Positions 10,849 through 21,101 of a DNA stretch of 64,000 bases are shown here, piece after piece (the stretch's first letter is position 1; each line of letters begins with the position of its first letter). The translations under genes were made by a program, and so were the position numbers. Below the pieces are notes generated by a model, which ran no database searches, was not told the origin of the DNA, and saw nothing but the letters and a program-made list of their open reading frames with translations. Source of the DNA: Diphasiastrum complanatum (lineage: Eukaryota; Streptophyta; Lycopodiopsida; Lycopodiales; Lycopodiaceae); assembly GCA_029204225.1 (NCBI GenBank), contig CM055101.1, forward strand, positions 62,138,955-62,202,954. The letters are read 5' to 3'.

Positions 10849-11390
10849 ATATATAATAGATGCACCGAATCGCGATTCGCAACCCAGAATTGCAAATTTT
10901 TTTTTTTTTTTAATGGCTGAATCAATGGTCAAACCAGCGTTTTGCCTCTCAGAAGTGCAGTAGATGAGGCACAAAGAGATCTTATTTTCAGTAGCTATCT
11001 GGTTGTCATTTGCTCTGGTTTTCAGTAAATGTTAACGCTACAGTTTGGACTATCAACTGTATGGATGATGATCACTTTTGCAATCGTTTCACTGGAGATG
11101 TGAGTGCAATGTACATACAGTTGGGGGCATAAATATTGGGCCCTTCTCGGCGCGCATTTGGACCCCATTTATATCTACAGGGGGGTGGTAGCATTTTTAT
11201 CTACAATGTCTATATAGCAGGAAGCTCTAGGGGGTTCAGGGGGCGGAAACGGGGGGTGGTAGCCCCCCAATAAACAAGGGGTCCAGAAGGCGGTAGCCCC
11301 CCCAACGGCAAACTACACAGTCATAATGCTCTCAATCAGAGCTTCCATCTGATACCCATATTGCCCAAATTTAAAAAAAAAAAAAAAAAC
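10849..11390. repeat. Duplicated flank shared with 47260-47805
   Basis: The roughly 530 bases following copy 1 are nearly identical to those following the copy that ends at 47259. They include a GC-rich section (about 11165-11315) in which GGGGGG and CCCCCC runs alternate and could fold into hairpins. The end, ATACCCATATTGCCC then an A run, resembles the terminal repeat of the element at 19780-20310, so part of this is probably a relative of that element. No coding frame is convincing. Confidence 0.65.
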
Positions 11391-11572
11391 GATTCTGCAG
11401 GGGCCATAGCGGGGGCAGGTGGCTCCGGTTCCGGATTTCTCTGCCGAGTCTGTCGCAGGATCTCTGCAATGTCTGCCTCTTGCTTCCGATGTCTTTCGTT
11501 GTGCCTTCGGATATCTTCCTTGAGCTTCTGCCTGGCTTCACCCTTGGGCTTCAGTGGTATGCGCTCTGCCAT
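11391..11572 (-). pseudogene. Small gene, truncated copy
   Basis: It encodes MAERIPLKPKGEARQKLKED and the coiled-coil-like half up to the APAMAPA linker. It is then cut at the A run, so the frame runs into unrelated residues. The conserved ELDL...FTRRQL part and the basic helix are lost. Confidence 0.8.
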
Positions 11573-12099
11573 CTCGATCGACCTTCTCCTCACAGCACCT
11601 TGGTCTTCGAACAACCTCTCACAGCACCTTGGCTCTCAAATAGCCTCTCACAGCCTGTCACTGGCTCTCGCTTGCTCTCTCACTGGCTATCATTGGCTCT
11701 CTCACAGCCTCTGAAAATGCCTCTCACAATGGCATTGTGAATGCTTATTTATCCCTATAGCCTGATCGGCCATGTGGTTCCCCATCATCCCTCCATGTTC
11801 CTCTGTACCTGCCCCCATGTGATGCTCCCCCCCTGTGTTGCTCTCCCATTTGCCCCATGGTCTGCTCACCCATAGTGCCCATGTGCTGTTGCACCAGTTC
11901 CCTGCACCATGTACTGTACCCTCTTTTTTTACACCCAAAACCTTTTTCATTTTTTTAACCTATTTTTGTAGGTAAAAGACTAATTAAATATTAAAAGAAA
12001 AAATATTAAAAATGGTACCGCCCTGGTACTGCGGATCCCGGGCGGGTACCGTACCGGCGGTACGTACTGTTATGGTACCGGCGGTACCAGAGGGCACTA

Positions 12100-12101
<2 letters not shown>
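11391..12101 (+). mobile_element. hAT-1 right-end fragment, copy 2
   Basis: It starts abruptly after an A run at about 11390 in the middle of the small gene and continues through the promoter repeat unit to the palindromic right end, finishing GGGCACTATG at 12101. Everything to the left (all of the transposase) is missing. It directly adjoins the duplicated flank of copy 1, so it is either an insertion-deletion product or a recombination junction. Confidence 0.7.

Positions 12102-12147
<46 letters not shown>
12102..12147. repeat. (TA)n run
   Basis: Pure TA dinucleotides separate two hAT-1 ends. Several hAT-1 ends in this window abut such runs. Confidence 0.9.
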
Positions 12148-12149
<2 letters not shown>

Positions 12150-12366
12150 TAGGTCCCGCGGTACTGGGTACCGCGGATCCTGGTACCGCGGGACCATACT
12201 GGTGTTGGTACCGCGGTACCACAATATAAAATTTTATTTAATATTTAATATTTTTTAAATTTTTTTCTTACCTAAACCTACTCGCCCCCCCTCGCATTTC
12301 ATCAAAAATTTTTTTGCGCCCTCCTCCGCCCTACCATCGCTACTGTTTCCGCCCCGGACCCTCATG

Positions 12367-12367
<1 letters not shown>
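12148..12367 (+). mobile_element. Chimeric short element, hAT-1 left and hAT-2 right end
   Basis: It starts CATAGGTCCCGCGGTACTGG, the hAT-1 left end, and carries about 190 bases of hAT-1 5' untranslated sequence. It ends GGACCCTCATG at about 12366, which is the hAT-2 terminus seen at 51021-51031. TA repeats lie on both sides. The simplest reading is a deletion joining two related elements, which left termini from two families on one short DNA. Confidence 0.5.
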
Positions 12368-12403
<36 letters not shown>

Positions 12404-12405
<2 letters not shown>

Positions 12406-12641
12406 TATTGCCCTGTGGTACCGCTGTTATGGTACCGTCGGTACGGTACCGCCCTGGGATCCGAGGTACCAGGGCGGTACCATAATAATAAAAAAAAAAA
12501 AATTTAAATTTATTTCCCTTGTTATTTTTGTAAAATTTTTTTTTTTTTTTTTTTTGGTACCGTAGGACCGGTACGGTACCGCAGTACCAGTATGGTTCCT
12601 CGGTACCAAGATCCGCGGTACCCGGTACCGCGGGACCTATG
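12404..12641 (-). mobile_element. Miniature hAT-1 derivative of 238 bases
   Basis: It begins CATATTGCCCTGTGGTACCG (right-end type, reversed) and ends GTACCGCGGGACCTATG (left-end type, reversed), with only about 90 bases of A/T-rich sequence between the two palindromic ends. ATATATAT flanks both sides. It encodes nothing and would depend on transposase from a full copy. Confidence 0.75.
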
Positions 12642-12673
12642 ATATATATTATATATATATATAATGATCCAGA

Positions 12674-12870
12674 CATGAGGGTCGGGGCCAAAATGGCCAC
12701 GTCCGCGTCCGCGTCCGACGCCCGGACCCGGGGTCGGACGTGTCCTTTTTCTTTTTAATTTTGCGTCCGGGCCCCGGACGCGTTTTTTTAAAAAAAAAAA
12801 GAAAAGAAAGAAAAAGCAAAAACCCGCGGCCCCTGCGGAGTCCGCAGAACCCGAGAGTAGGCAGAGGGCG
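12674..12870. repeat. hAT-2 left subterminal motifs
   Basis: CGTCCGCGTCCGCGTCCG and GGGTCGGACGTGTCC-like units are followed by A/T runs. The palindromic core is GGACGCGTCC, different from the GGTACC core of hAT-1. Confidence 0.6.
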
Positions 12871-12899
12871 GAAGCCTATTGTGGCTATTGGAATATACA

Positions 12900-13284
12900 T
12901 TGTAAATATGGGTTAAATCCAATGTAGTTAAAGGTTAATTAATCATGTATGTGTAGTTTTATTGTACTATGGAAATGCATTCACATGGTTAGATAAATAG
13001 GTTAGGACAAGTCGCTTTTAGAGTAATTGATGTTACGAAGTTAAGTTGTTAGGTTAGTTGACGTTTAGTCGTATTCGGGAAGAAGTCGAATAGTCCGTAA
13101 GTGACCGCAAGGTCGTCAATTGCGGTTTCCATGCTCTATGGGAAGCTGAACCGACCACTGGCAGTCATTACGGAGGATTGTGATATTGGATTGCGGCATT
13201 CTCACAGTTGTATAAATAGGACATTTGGAGTTGGTTTAGGGGCTTTTGGATTTTACGCTGTTTGGACAGTAGGTGTGGGAGAGC

Positions 13285-13287
<3 letters not shown>
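12900..13287. other. Leader/5' flank of the hAT-2 transposase
   Basis: Unique, moderately AT-rich sequence between the left motifs and the GA array. CAGTTGTATAAATAGGAC near 13205-13222 contains a good TATA box (TATAAATA), which makes it a candidate promoter for the downstream transposase. No coding frame was recognised. Confidence 0.45.

Positions 13288-13374
<87 letters not shown>
13288..13374. repeat. (GA)n array of about 87 bases
   Basis: A pure GA run in the presumed 5' untranslated region of hAT-2, followed by GT-rich sequence and, at about 13550-13572, two TTTAGGG-type units. Confidence 0.95.
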
Positions 13375-13378
<4 letters not shown>

Positions 13379-13638
13379 TGTTTGTGTGTGTGTGAAAATT
13401 GTGTGTATGCATTCAGTTGTGTGTGTGTGGTGATCTGTGTGAGAGAGAGAGAGGGGAAAAGACAGAGTGTGAGGAACGTAGAGAGAGAGGATTTGTGTGT
13501 GTGCACAGTGCATGTGTGTGAGTTTAGGATTTAGGTTCAAGTGTGCTTGGGTTTGGGGTTTAGGGTTTAGGGCGGGAGAGAGCTTGGATTTCCGTGCTTC
13601 TGTGTGTGTGTGCGTGTGAGAGAGAGAGGGAGAGAGAG

Positions 13639-16600
13639 ATGGCTGCTCGTCCCATTTGGGATGAGGTGGAGGTCATGCCCAACAAAAAGTGGAGTTGCCC
13701 TTTTTGTCGAAAGCAGTTCACAGGGAATGCCTCTGGGGTTCGAGCACATCTGGGGGGGTTGCGAGTCCGACCCACGGGGGGACGCTACGGGATCGGCATT
13801 TGTATGGTCATCCCCGCTGCGGAGAGGGCTCGCATTATGGAGACATATTCTGAGACAGCTGTTGAGCCCGGTGAGCCGTCCACAGATGCCGCGGACTCTA
13901 TTTCTACTGGTGCACCCACTGCCACCGACCCTGCCACTGGTACACCCAGCGCCACCGCCCCCACCGTCGCATCTGCACCCGCCACCGCCGCTGCATCCGC
14001 CCCCGCCCCCGCCCCCGCCCCCGCCTCCGTCAATATTCCCCATGGATCCACGGCCTCCACTGCTGCACCTACGCCTCTGCCATCACCGTCAGATTTGCAC
14101 GGCCCATCCACATCCTCCACTTCCGCACCTGCACCTATGCCACCACCTCCAGATCCGCATCGTCCATCCGCATCCTCCCAGCCATCCACATCCCGAGGCA
14201 CCAGACAGATGTCCATGCCGGGATCTTTCAGAGAGGGGCACAGAGAGGCCACCAGGACCATAGCACAGATGTTCTATGACCTGAACCTCCCCTTTATCAT
14301 GGCATCATCCCGCATCTTTCGAGAGGCTATCTCGAAAGTTGCAGTCTGCGGGCCCGGCTACACACCACCCACAGCCGACGCACTACGAGGCCCTTTGCTC
14401 CAGGACCGGGTTGCATCAGTCAGAGAGAGACTGGCCGCACTGCACGAGGCTTGGGATAGATACGGCTGTTCCATCATGGCTGATGGGTGGATTGATCATC
14501 GCAGACGTCCACTCATCAACGTGATTGTTTCCAGTTGTTACGGTTCCAATGTTCTTGCGCAGCATCGACGCCTCTGAGGCAGGGAGAGTGCATTCGGCCG
14601 AGTACATTTACGGCATCATTCGCGCGGCGATAGAGGAGGTCGGACCACAACGCGTTGTCCAGGTATAATATTCTTTCATTAGTTGCGTGCTCATTTGCTG
14701 CTTGATGTTGATACAATAGTTCTGCGTAGTTTTCGATTGATTGCAATGTGTTTCCGAGCTGTGAACTGATCGTGTGAATGTATCGCGAAAGGTTGTGACG
14801 GACAATGCGTCCAACTGCCGCGGTATGGGGGAGCTTCTTATGGCAGACTACCCCTCCATTGTGTGGACGCCATGCGCCGCACACTCACTGGACCTCCTCC
14901 TGCATTCCATTGGGCGCCTGCCTTGGGTCAGTGACATTCTCACGAGGGCACTTGCGGTCGTGGACTTCGTCACACGCAAGCGCCGCATGACGGCGCTTTT
15001 CCGCACATTCAGCAGGTAAGCTGCCACTTACTTTTTGGCTCGTCAAGATGCTCTTTTTTTTTGGCTCGTTTCATGTGTGCCTCTCATTCCGTTTGTCAAT
15101 GCAGGCTCGACTTGAAGAAGCCCGCTCGCACCCGCTTCGCCTACCAGTTCATCACGCTTGAGCGGCTACACAAGCTCAAAGGTGAATTGCGGCACATGGC
15201 CACTTCGGCAGAGTTCACCGCCATGGACTTGTCCACGACCCCAGAGGGCTTGGCCTTCCATGACATCTTATTCATGGAGCCTTTCTGGGTGGATATGCAG
15301 CAGCTAATGGACATCATGCGCCCCATCTACTCTGTTCTGAGGCTCGTTGATCGCAAGGGGTGCACGATGGGCCTCATCTACGAGTTCATGGACCGCATAG
15401 GCGAGTCTCTCCAACGTTCCGAGCTGGACCCTGCCAGGTATAACTTTTTTCCGTCTCACCATCCTTACTTCCATTTCACACTCTGTTTCGTCTTGCTACC
15501 GCAACACGATGGTATGTAACTATTGCCTCCGCGTGGTTTGGTCCACAGGGTGGAGCCTATCAGGCGCTTGTGGCAGCGGCGATGGGAGAAGTTTCACCGG
15601 CCCATTCACAGTGTGGCCCACATACTGCATCCGCTTTTTCAGAGCGAGAGGCAGTACGACGATGCAGAGCTGCGTGCGGACTCGTTCGCATACCTCCGCC
15701 TCCTCAGCAGCGACACTGGGTTCCGCAGTAGGCTCGAGGTGCAGAGGCTCGGTTATAGGTAAACTCTTGATCTATCATACGTTTTCGTTCGTTCAATTTC
15801 ACTGCGCGGGCTCAAGTGTACTCAAGCATATCGTTGCTCAACTGCAGGCACTCTCTGGGGCTGTTCGGCGAGGACCTTGCACGTGTTCGAGAGAACAGGC
15901 TCTTGCCTGTATCATGGTGGGAGAGCTACGGCGTCGGGCAGCCAGACCTGAGGACGCTCGCGCTCCGAGTCCTTGCAGAAGTATGTTGTCTGATCTCATT
16001 CATCCAACCAGTTTTCGCATTTTCTCTACAAGGTCGGTACTCACTCGAGTTGTTGCCAATTAATGCAGGACTGTTCTGCTTGCGTGTGCGAGCGGAATTG
16101 GTCAGCGTTCAGCCTTGTTCCCACGAACAGGCGGAACCGTCTGACGACGGAGTGGTGCAATGACCTGGTGTACTGCAACACCAACACCAGAGTGGTTCGA
16201 CGCATCACGGAGAGCATGAGGGCAGGAGGCGCACACGCCCTACTGCTGCAGGTATATTTTGTTGCTCTGTCGTTTTGCTTTCGTATTGGTTTGAGACATT
16301 CAGTTTAATGCCCTCACGGTTGCTTCGGCTATTCTCACGAATGATTGACTTGTGCAGGTCAATCCCGATGAGTGCCTGGTTGCAGCGGCAGATCACGAGC
16401 CAGAGGTTGATCCGGACGATGCTGTTCGGCGTGCTCTGCGGGGTGATCCCGAGGATGATGCCGATGCCGATGAGACCACCACCCTCCCTGCTGACGTTCC
16501 ATTGCCCTCCTCTGATGATGAGCCCACATATGATTCAGATGAGACGGTCGACCCAGCAGGGGATGGTCCACGTGCCCCACCCAGTACCCCCGCATCACGC

Positions 16601-16960
16601 CCCCTTTCAGATGATGGATGGTCAGAGTTTGCGAGGGAGACAGAGGCTGCTGCCCAGAGACATACAGCGCAGAGATGACTCAGAGCATCACAGGCAGGCA
16701 GTTCCTCCCAGAGACCCCCCCGTGGCAGAGGGAGACCCCCAGGCAAGAGTGTACCACAGAGGGTTCCTTCCGGCAGACCCAAAGGCAGGCCAGCCAAGAG
16801 GGGACGCACCGATGATTTTTCTAGTGGTCTCTTGGCAGGCGTCGGCCCAGACCTAGAGGAGTCCCAGATGCCTCCAGACTCCGAGCCAGACTTTGTGTTT
16901 GACACCCCTGCAGATGCATCTGGCACGCAGAGGGATGATTTGTTTAGCGCAAACTTGTAG
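13639..16960 (+). pseudogene. hAT-2 transposase, two small lesions
   Basis: Seven exons: 13639-14662, 14792-15015, 15105-15437, 15549-15758, 15848-15980, 16069-16251 and 16358-16960. All introns are GT-AG and phases fit throughout. Exon 1 holds a BED-like finger (CPFCRK, then H), a long P/A/S-rich linker, and the DUF659-like core with GCSIMADGWIDHRRR. Exon 2 gives VVTDNASN and CAAHSLDLL. Exon 3 has YEFMDRIGESL, where the catalytic glutamate is expected. Exons 5-6 hold hATC (WWESYG, LALRVLAE, CERNW). Exon 7 ends with AT-hook-like motifs (RGRGRPPGK, GRPKGRPAKRGR). Two lesions break it: one extra base near 14552, and TGA at 16676-16678 in an otherwise open frame that continues to TAG at 16958. 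It probably died recently. Confidence 0.75.
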
Positions 16961-17111
16961 ATACTGATACACATTTTAGCATCATGTACAGTGGCATCAG
17001 ATGAGATGTATATATTTTCTTACAGTCTATTTGTGTCATGGCTAATTTATCGTGGTTGCTTACAAATGGTTAGCTCTGTGAAGTTTGAATGGTTAGTCAA
17101 AAATGGTTTGC

Positions 17112-17458
<347 letters not shown>

Positions 17459-18019
17459 AGCACATCTGCATCTCATTCAAAACATATGCATCATGTTCAA
17501 CCATTTAACATAAGACCCTAAACCTGACACCCCAACAAATGGCAGATTTAACACAACACCCCAAACCCTAACAAATCACCCTAAACCCACAACCCTACAG
17601 CCATAACCATCAAAACAAGCCACAAGCATAATCATCATCCATAAACATCATCAACCCCACCTACGTCCTCATTGTGTCGTAGGCATTGCACCACGGGTAT
17701 GTGCAGATTCAACATCAAAGCTGCACTTTCGCAGCATACACTTAAACCTGCGTAGAATGTATCAATGGTCCAGGAATACAGTCCATTGGTTCGTGGAGCG
17801 GGTATGTACTCAGGGGACCGAGCCTGGCCCGATTCGGGCATCGTCCGGTCAAAATGGCCGTTCGACGGGTTAGAAACGCAATTAGGTCAATCCAAATCGA
17901 CTAGTTCTGCAGCTATCCGTCTGACGGTCCCGTTTCTCCAAGCACTACAGGGAGTGAATGGTCACCAGTGGAGTGGATGGTCATCATAACTGTGTCGTTC
18001 ACTACCGGGAACCAGAAGA

Positions 18020-18250
18020 CCTACTGGCTGGCCCGACGACGAGGGACCCTGGCCCGGACCATGGGAAGTTGTTCTGCGGTGAAGTTAATTCCAATCCGTT
18101 GCATTTCCTCGCCCACGCCAACTCGGTCAGGGGGGAGCAGGTCCGAGGACTGTGAGGGCACGTAGCTGCAGCTCCGGTAGTCGCCCCATTATCTCTCGCT
18201 GGCTCTCGTGAAATCCTCCTTCTAGCTTCCGTTCGTTGTGTCGGCGGACA
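18020..18250 (-). pseudogene. Convergent small gene remnant of hAT-2
   Basis: Reverse translation gives GEEMQRIGINFTAEQLPMVR and RVPRRRASQ, closely parallel to the hAT-1 small protein (DEQIGMNFTRRQLIMVRERAARRRANQ). The match covers the conserved hinge and the start of the basic helix. A stop follows RRRASQ, and the N-terminal coiled-coil-like half is only faintly recognisable (CTTCCGTTCGTTGTG on the plus strand corresponds to the ERHRK region). It is downstream of and convergent with its transposase, as in hAT-1. Confidence 0.65.
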
Positions 18251-18292
18251 TCTACCAGGACATGCTCCGACTAGTTGCCCACGTGACGTCGA

Positions 18293-18313
18293 CCCTAAAC
18301 CCTAAACCCTAAA
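18293..18313. repeat. Interstitial (CCCTAAA)3
   Basis: Three perfect plant telomere-type units. Degenerate CCCTAAAC sequence also lies at 17510-17600, and TTTAGGG units at 13555-13572. Three units are too few to imply a chromosome end. Confidence 0.85.
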
Positions 18314-18539
18314 TCTATCTCATCACATAGGCCATGGTACTGTGTAGAACGCATCATCGGTCCAGGAATACAGTCCACAGGTTCGTGATCCCAATACGAA
18401 CCCAAGGGATCGAGCCTGGCTCGATTCGGGTATCGTTCGGTCAAAATGGCCCTTCGACTGGAGAGAAGCGCAATTAGGTCAAGCGAAATGGACTGGTTTT
18501 GCAACTCTTCGTCTGACGGCCCCGTTTCTCCAAACGGGA

Positions 18540-19340
18540 TCCGTTTCGGGTGCCGTCTGTTTCGGCCAGTGGACAACCTCGATATGAACCTGTGGGAACA
18601 AACAGGATGAGGAAACGATCGACGGTCGGGCCGCATCGTCCGTCCGAAGTTCGACGTTAAACAGGGCTTCAGGGACACTTTGTTCGGTCGGGACCTGAAA
18701 ACTGGGAGATGTTTCGGAGCCCCCGTGCTGGTACGCAAAATTTCGACATCGTATTGTAGCAAGTTGGAGTAGTGCCATAACTAATTAGTAAGCTGTTGAA
18801 GTTCATCCGGGAAGACACCGATCCCCTAAACCGAGTCACAGTAGTGTATAGCTTGTAACTCTTCTGGTGAGCCCTAATTTCCCCCAGAGACTTCTGCTCC
18901 TGAGAGCTTGTCACTCTTCTGGTGAGCGTTCACCTTTCCCCAACCCTCTGGCGAGCATTCACTTCTAAACCTTGGGGCAGTAATATGTTTGCCATACAAA
19001 CCTTCACTCGAAACCACTCTCAGATCTTTCTTTGCCGCTTTTTTGGAGCTTAGCTCCCAATGAAGGTTCGTAATAATTTATGAACTGCTCACTGGCCATG
19101 GTTGTTTAGTAATACTGAGGTTATGAGAGGCATGGCCCAGTGGTTAGGTCTGTTGCAAATATTTTTGGAAATTTTTTCAGTACTGTTTTCCTATTTTTTA
19201 ACAGGAGGGGGCAGGTGGGTGACAGGCACCCTCTGATAATTAATTCCGGGGGAAAAACAGGGGCCGTAAATTGTTTTTATTTTGCTTCTGGGATGGGGGG
19301 CAGTAGGCAGGTGCCTGTATTTTTTTTTTTCAAAAAAAAA
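18540..19340. other. Non-coding, no gene recognised
   Basis: No coherent protein frame. Within it a CTTCTGGTGAGC phrase recurs (18857-18872, 18912-18926), and at 19128-19150 a tRNA-like box A phrase (GGCCCAGTGGTTAGG) is seen without a box B. It is treated as hAT-2 3' sequence of unknown role. Confidence 0.4.
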
Positions 19341-19349
19341 ATTTGAAAA

Positions 19350-19610
19350 AAATTGGACGCGTGCGGACGCGGACGCGTCCGCGTCCGCCATCCGCTTCCT
19401 TAGATAGATCATGAGGGTCCGGGCCCGGACGTGCCCAATTGTTTTTTTTTTTTTAAATTAACAAAAACTAAAAAAGGACGTGTCCGTACCGCCGGACGCA
19501 CCCGTGGCTTCATGTTTTCTTTTAAAAAATTTTTTTAGTCTAAATTTAAAAAAAAAGAAAAAAAAAAAACCAGACACGGACGCAGACGCGCGTCCGGGTC
19601 CCGCTTCCTT

Positions 19611-19612
<2 letters not shown>
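19350..19612. repeat. GGACGCG-type motif cluster and possible short hAT-2 derivative
   Basis: 19350-19402 has GGACGCGTGCGGACGCGGACG-like motifs ending CGCTTCCTTAG. From 19410 a hAT-2-type terminus (CATGAGGGTCCGGGCCCGG) starts, and the sequence runs through T/A tracts and CGTCC motifs to a second CGCTTCCTTAG at 19612. The 19410-19612 part could be a 203-base miniature element. Confidence 0.45.
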
Positions 19613-19650
<38 letters not shown>

Positions 19651-19652
<2 letters not shown>

Positions 19653-20461
19653 TAGATCCAGCAGTACCAGGATCCGCGGATCCCGGTACCGCGGATCCAT
19701 ACTGATCCGCGGTACCATAATATATAATATATTTTTTTTAATATTTATTTTAATTTTTAAAAAAAATAAAATAAAATCAAGTGGGCAATATGGGTATCAG
19801 CTTGAAGCTATTGACGAGAGTAGTGCATTTATACAGGTTGCTAGTTCTGAAGAGAGCGAATAGCCAAAGGACCAAGGGGATGCAAAACACCAAAAAGTGT
19901 GTTTTTGCTCAGGGAGTCAAACCCCAAATCATGAAGAGGTCGTACCGTCGGGCGGGGCTCTGCCCCCCAAACCCACTGTCGGGGGGCTACTGCCCCCCGG
20001 ACCCCCTGTTTCTCGGGGTCCTACCGCCCCCCGAACCCCCCAAGACTTGTTGCTATATAGAAACTGTAATCTAGCCATCTCATAACCATCATGGTCTCAC
20101 AGTAGACCCTATACTAACAACCGTGCTCAGTAATGGCTTCTCCTCATAACGGGGGCCTTACAGATCTGAGCTCACGGTTAACTAGTGACTACTAAACTGA
20201 GAGGTGCATTATTTAGTTGTCTAACACAATTTGTAGCTGAAAGCACCGACAACCTGCATAAATGCACTGCTCTCGTCAAGAGCTTCAAGCTGATACCCAT
20301 ATTGCCCACTAAATTTTAAAAAAAAAAATTAATTTTTTAAAAAAAAAAAAGAATTAAAAATGGTGCCGCCTTGGTACCGCGAATTTTTGGGCGGCACCAT
20401 AATGGCGGTACCACCATTATGGTACCGCGGTACCATAATGGCGGTACCACGTGCCACTATG
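19651..20461 (+). mobile_element. Miniature hAT-1-like element split by another element
   Basis: The left end CATAGATCCAGCAGTACCAGG lies at 19651, followed by CCGCGG/GATCC palindromes. The right end, with GGTACC palindromes, finishes GTGCCACTATG at 20461. Between them, A/T-rich sequence is interrupted by the element at 19780-20310. Without it the element is about 280 bases. The left end is closest to the hAT-3 start at 51032-51110. Confidence 0.65.
19780..20310. mobile_element. 531-base element with 61-base terminal inverted repeats
   Basis: 19780-19840 and the reverse complement of 20250-20310 agree at 58 of 61 positions by eye, both starting AGTGGGCAATATGGGTATCA. The interior encodes no recognisable protein and has a GC-rich core (19950-20045) of alternating G6 and C6 runs. 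Long inverted repeats on an empty interior suggest a miniature element, possibly Mutator-like. The host-site duplication is not clear because the flanks are A-rich. Related ends occur at 11355-11370 and 47768-47785. Confidence 0.75.
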
Positions 20462-20702
20462 AAATATATATATTTCATAGTACCCTCTGGTACCGCTGGT
20501 ATGGTACCGCCGGTACGGTACCGCCCTCGGATCCGCGGTACCAGGGCGGTACCATTTTTAATATTTTTTTTAATCTTTTAATATATTTTTAGTAATTTTT
20601 TTTGCATATTAACTACCAAAAAAGGACAAAAAAAAGTAAAAAAGGGAGTTCTGGGTGTAAAAAAAGAGGGTACAGTACATGATGCAGGGGACTGTTGCAG
20701 TG

Positions 20703-20928
20703 GCACATGGGCACTGCGAGTGAGCAGACCGAGGGGCCAATGGGAGACCAACACAGGGGGGTAGCATCACATGGGGGCAAGTACAGAGGCACATGGGCAT
20801 TGTGGGTGAGCAGACCATGGGCCCAATGGGAGACCAACACAGGGGGGAGCATCACATGGGGGTAGGTACAGAGGCACATGGAGGGATGATGGGGATCCAC
20901 ATGGCCGATCAGGCTGTGGGGATAAATA
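20703..20928 (+). promoter_or_regulatory. Small-gene promoter: two 87-base repeats and TATA-like box
   Basis: Two tandem units (about 20703-20790 and 20791-20877), each containing CACATGGGCA, GAGCAGACC, CCAATGGGAGACCAACACAG and CATCACATGGGG, precede GGGGATAAATAGGCAC (box at 20922-20928). The start codon is about 175 bases further on. CCAATGGGAG contains a CCAAT box. Confidence 0.5.
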
Positions 20929-21101
20929 GGCACTCACAATGCCATTGTGGTTGCCATTTTCAGAGGCTGTGAGAGGGCTGGTGATAGACAGTGAGAGAGC
21001 AAGCGAGAGCCGGTGACAGGCTGTGAGAGGCTGTTTGAGAGCCAGGGTGCTGTGAGAGGGTGTTCAAGGACCAGGGTGCTGTGAGGAGAAGGTCGATCGA
21101 G

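Larger units (their letters stand above)
17751..18535. repeat. Diverged direct repeat, two units of about 190 bases
   Basis: 17751-17940 and 18332-18532 share a succession of segments: GGTCCAGGAATACAGTCCA, CGAGCCTGG, CGATTCGGG, TCAAAATGGCC, GCAATTAGGTCAA and CCCGTTTCTCCA. The small-gene remnant lies between the two units. Probably an internal duplication in hAT-2 or its 3' untranslated regions. Confidence 0.65.

Noticed and set aside
18293-18313. Telomere or chromosome end
   Set aside because: Only three CCCTAAA units in internal sequence; transposon sequence continues on both sides.
19127-19345. Possible tRNA-derived SINE (GGCCCAGTGGTTAGG box A phrase)
   Set aside because: No box B (GGTTCGA-type) at the right distance and no clear 3' tail or target duplication.
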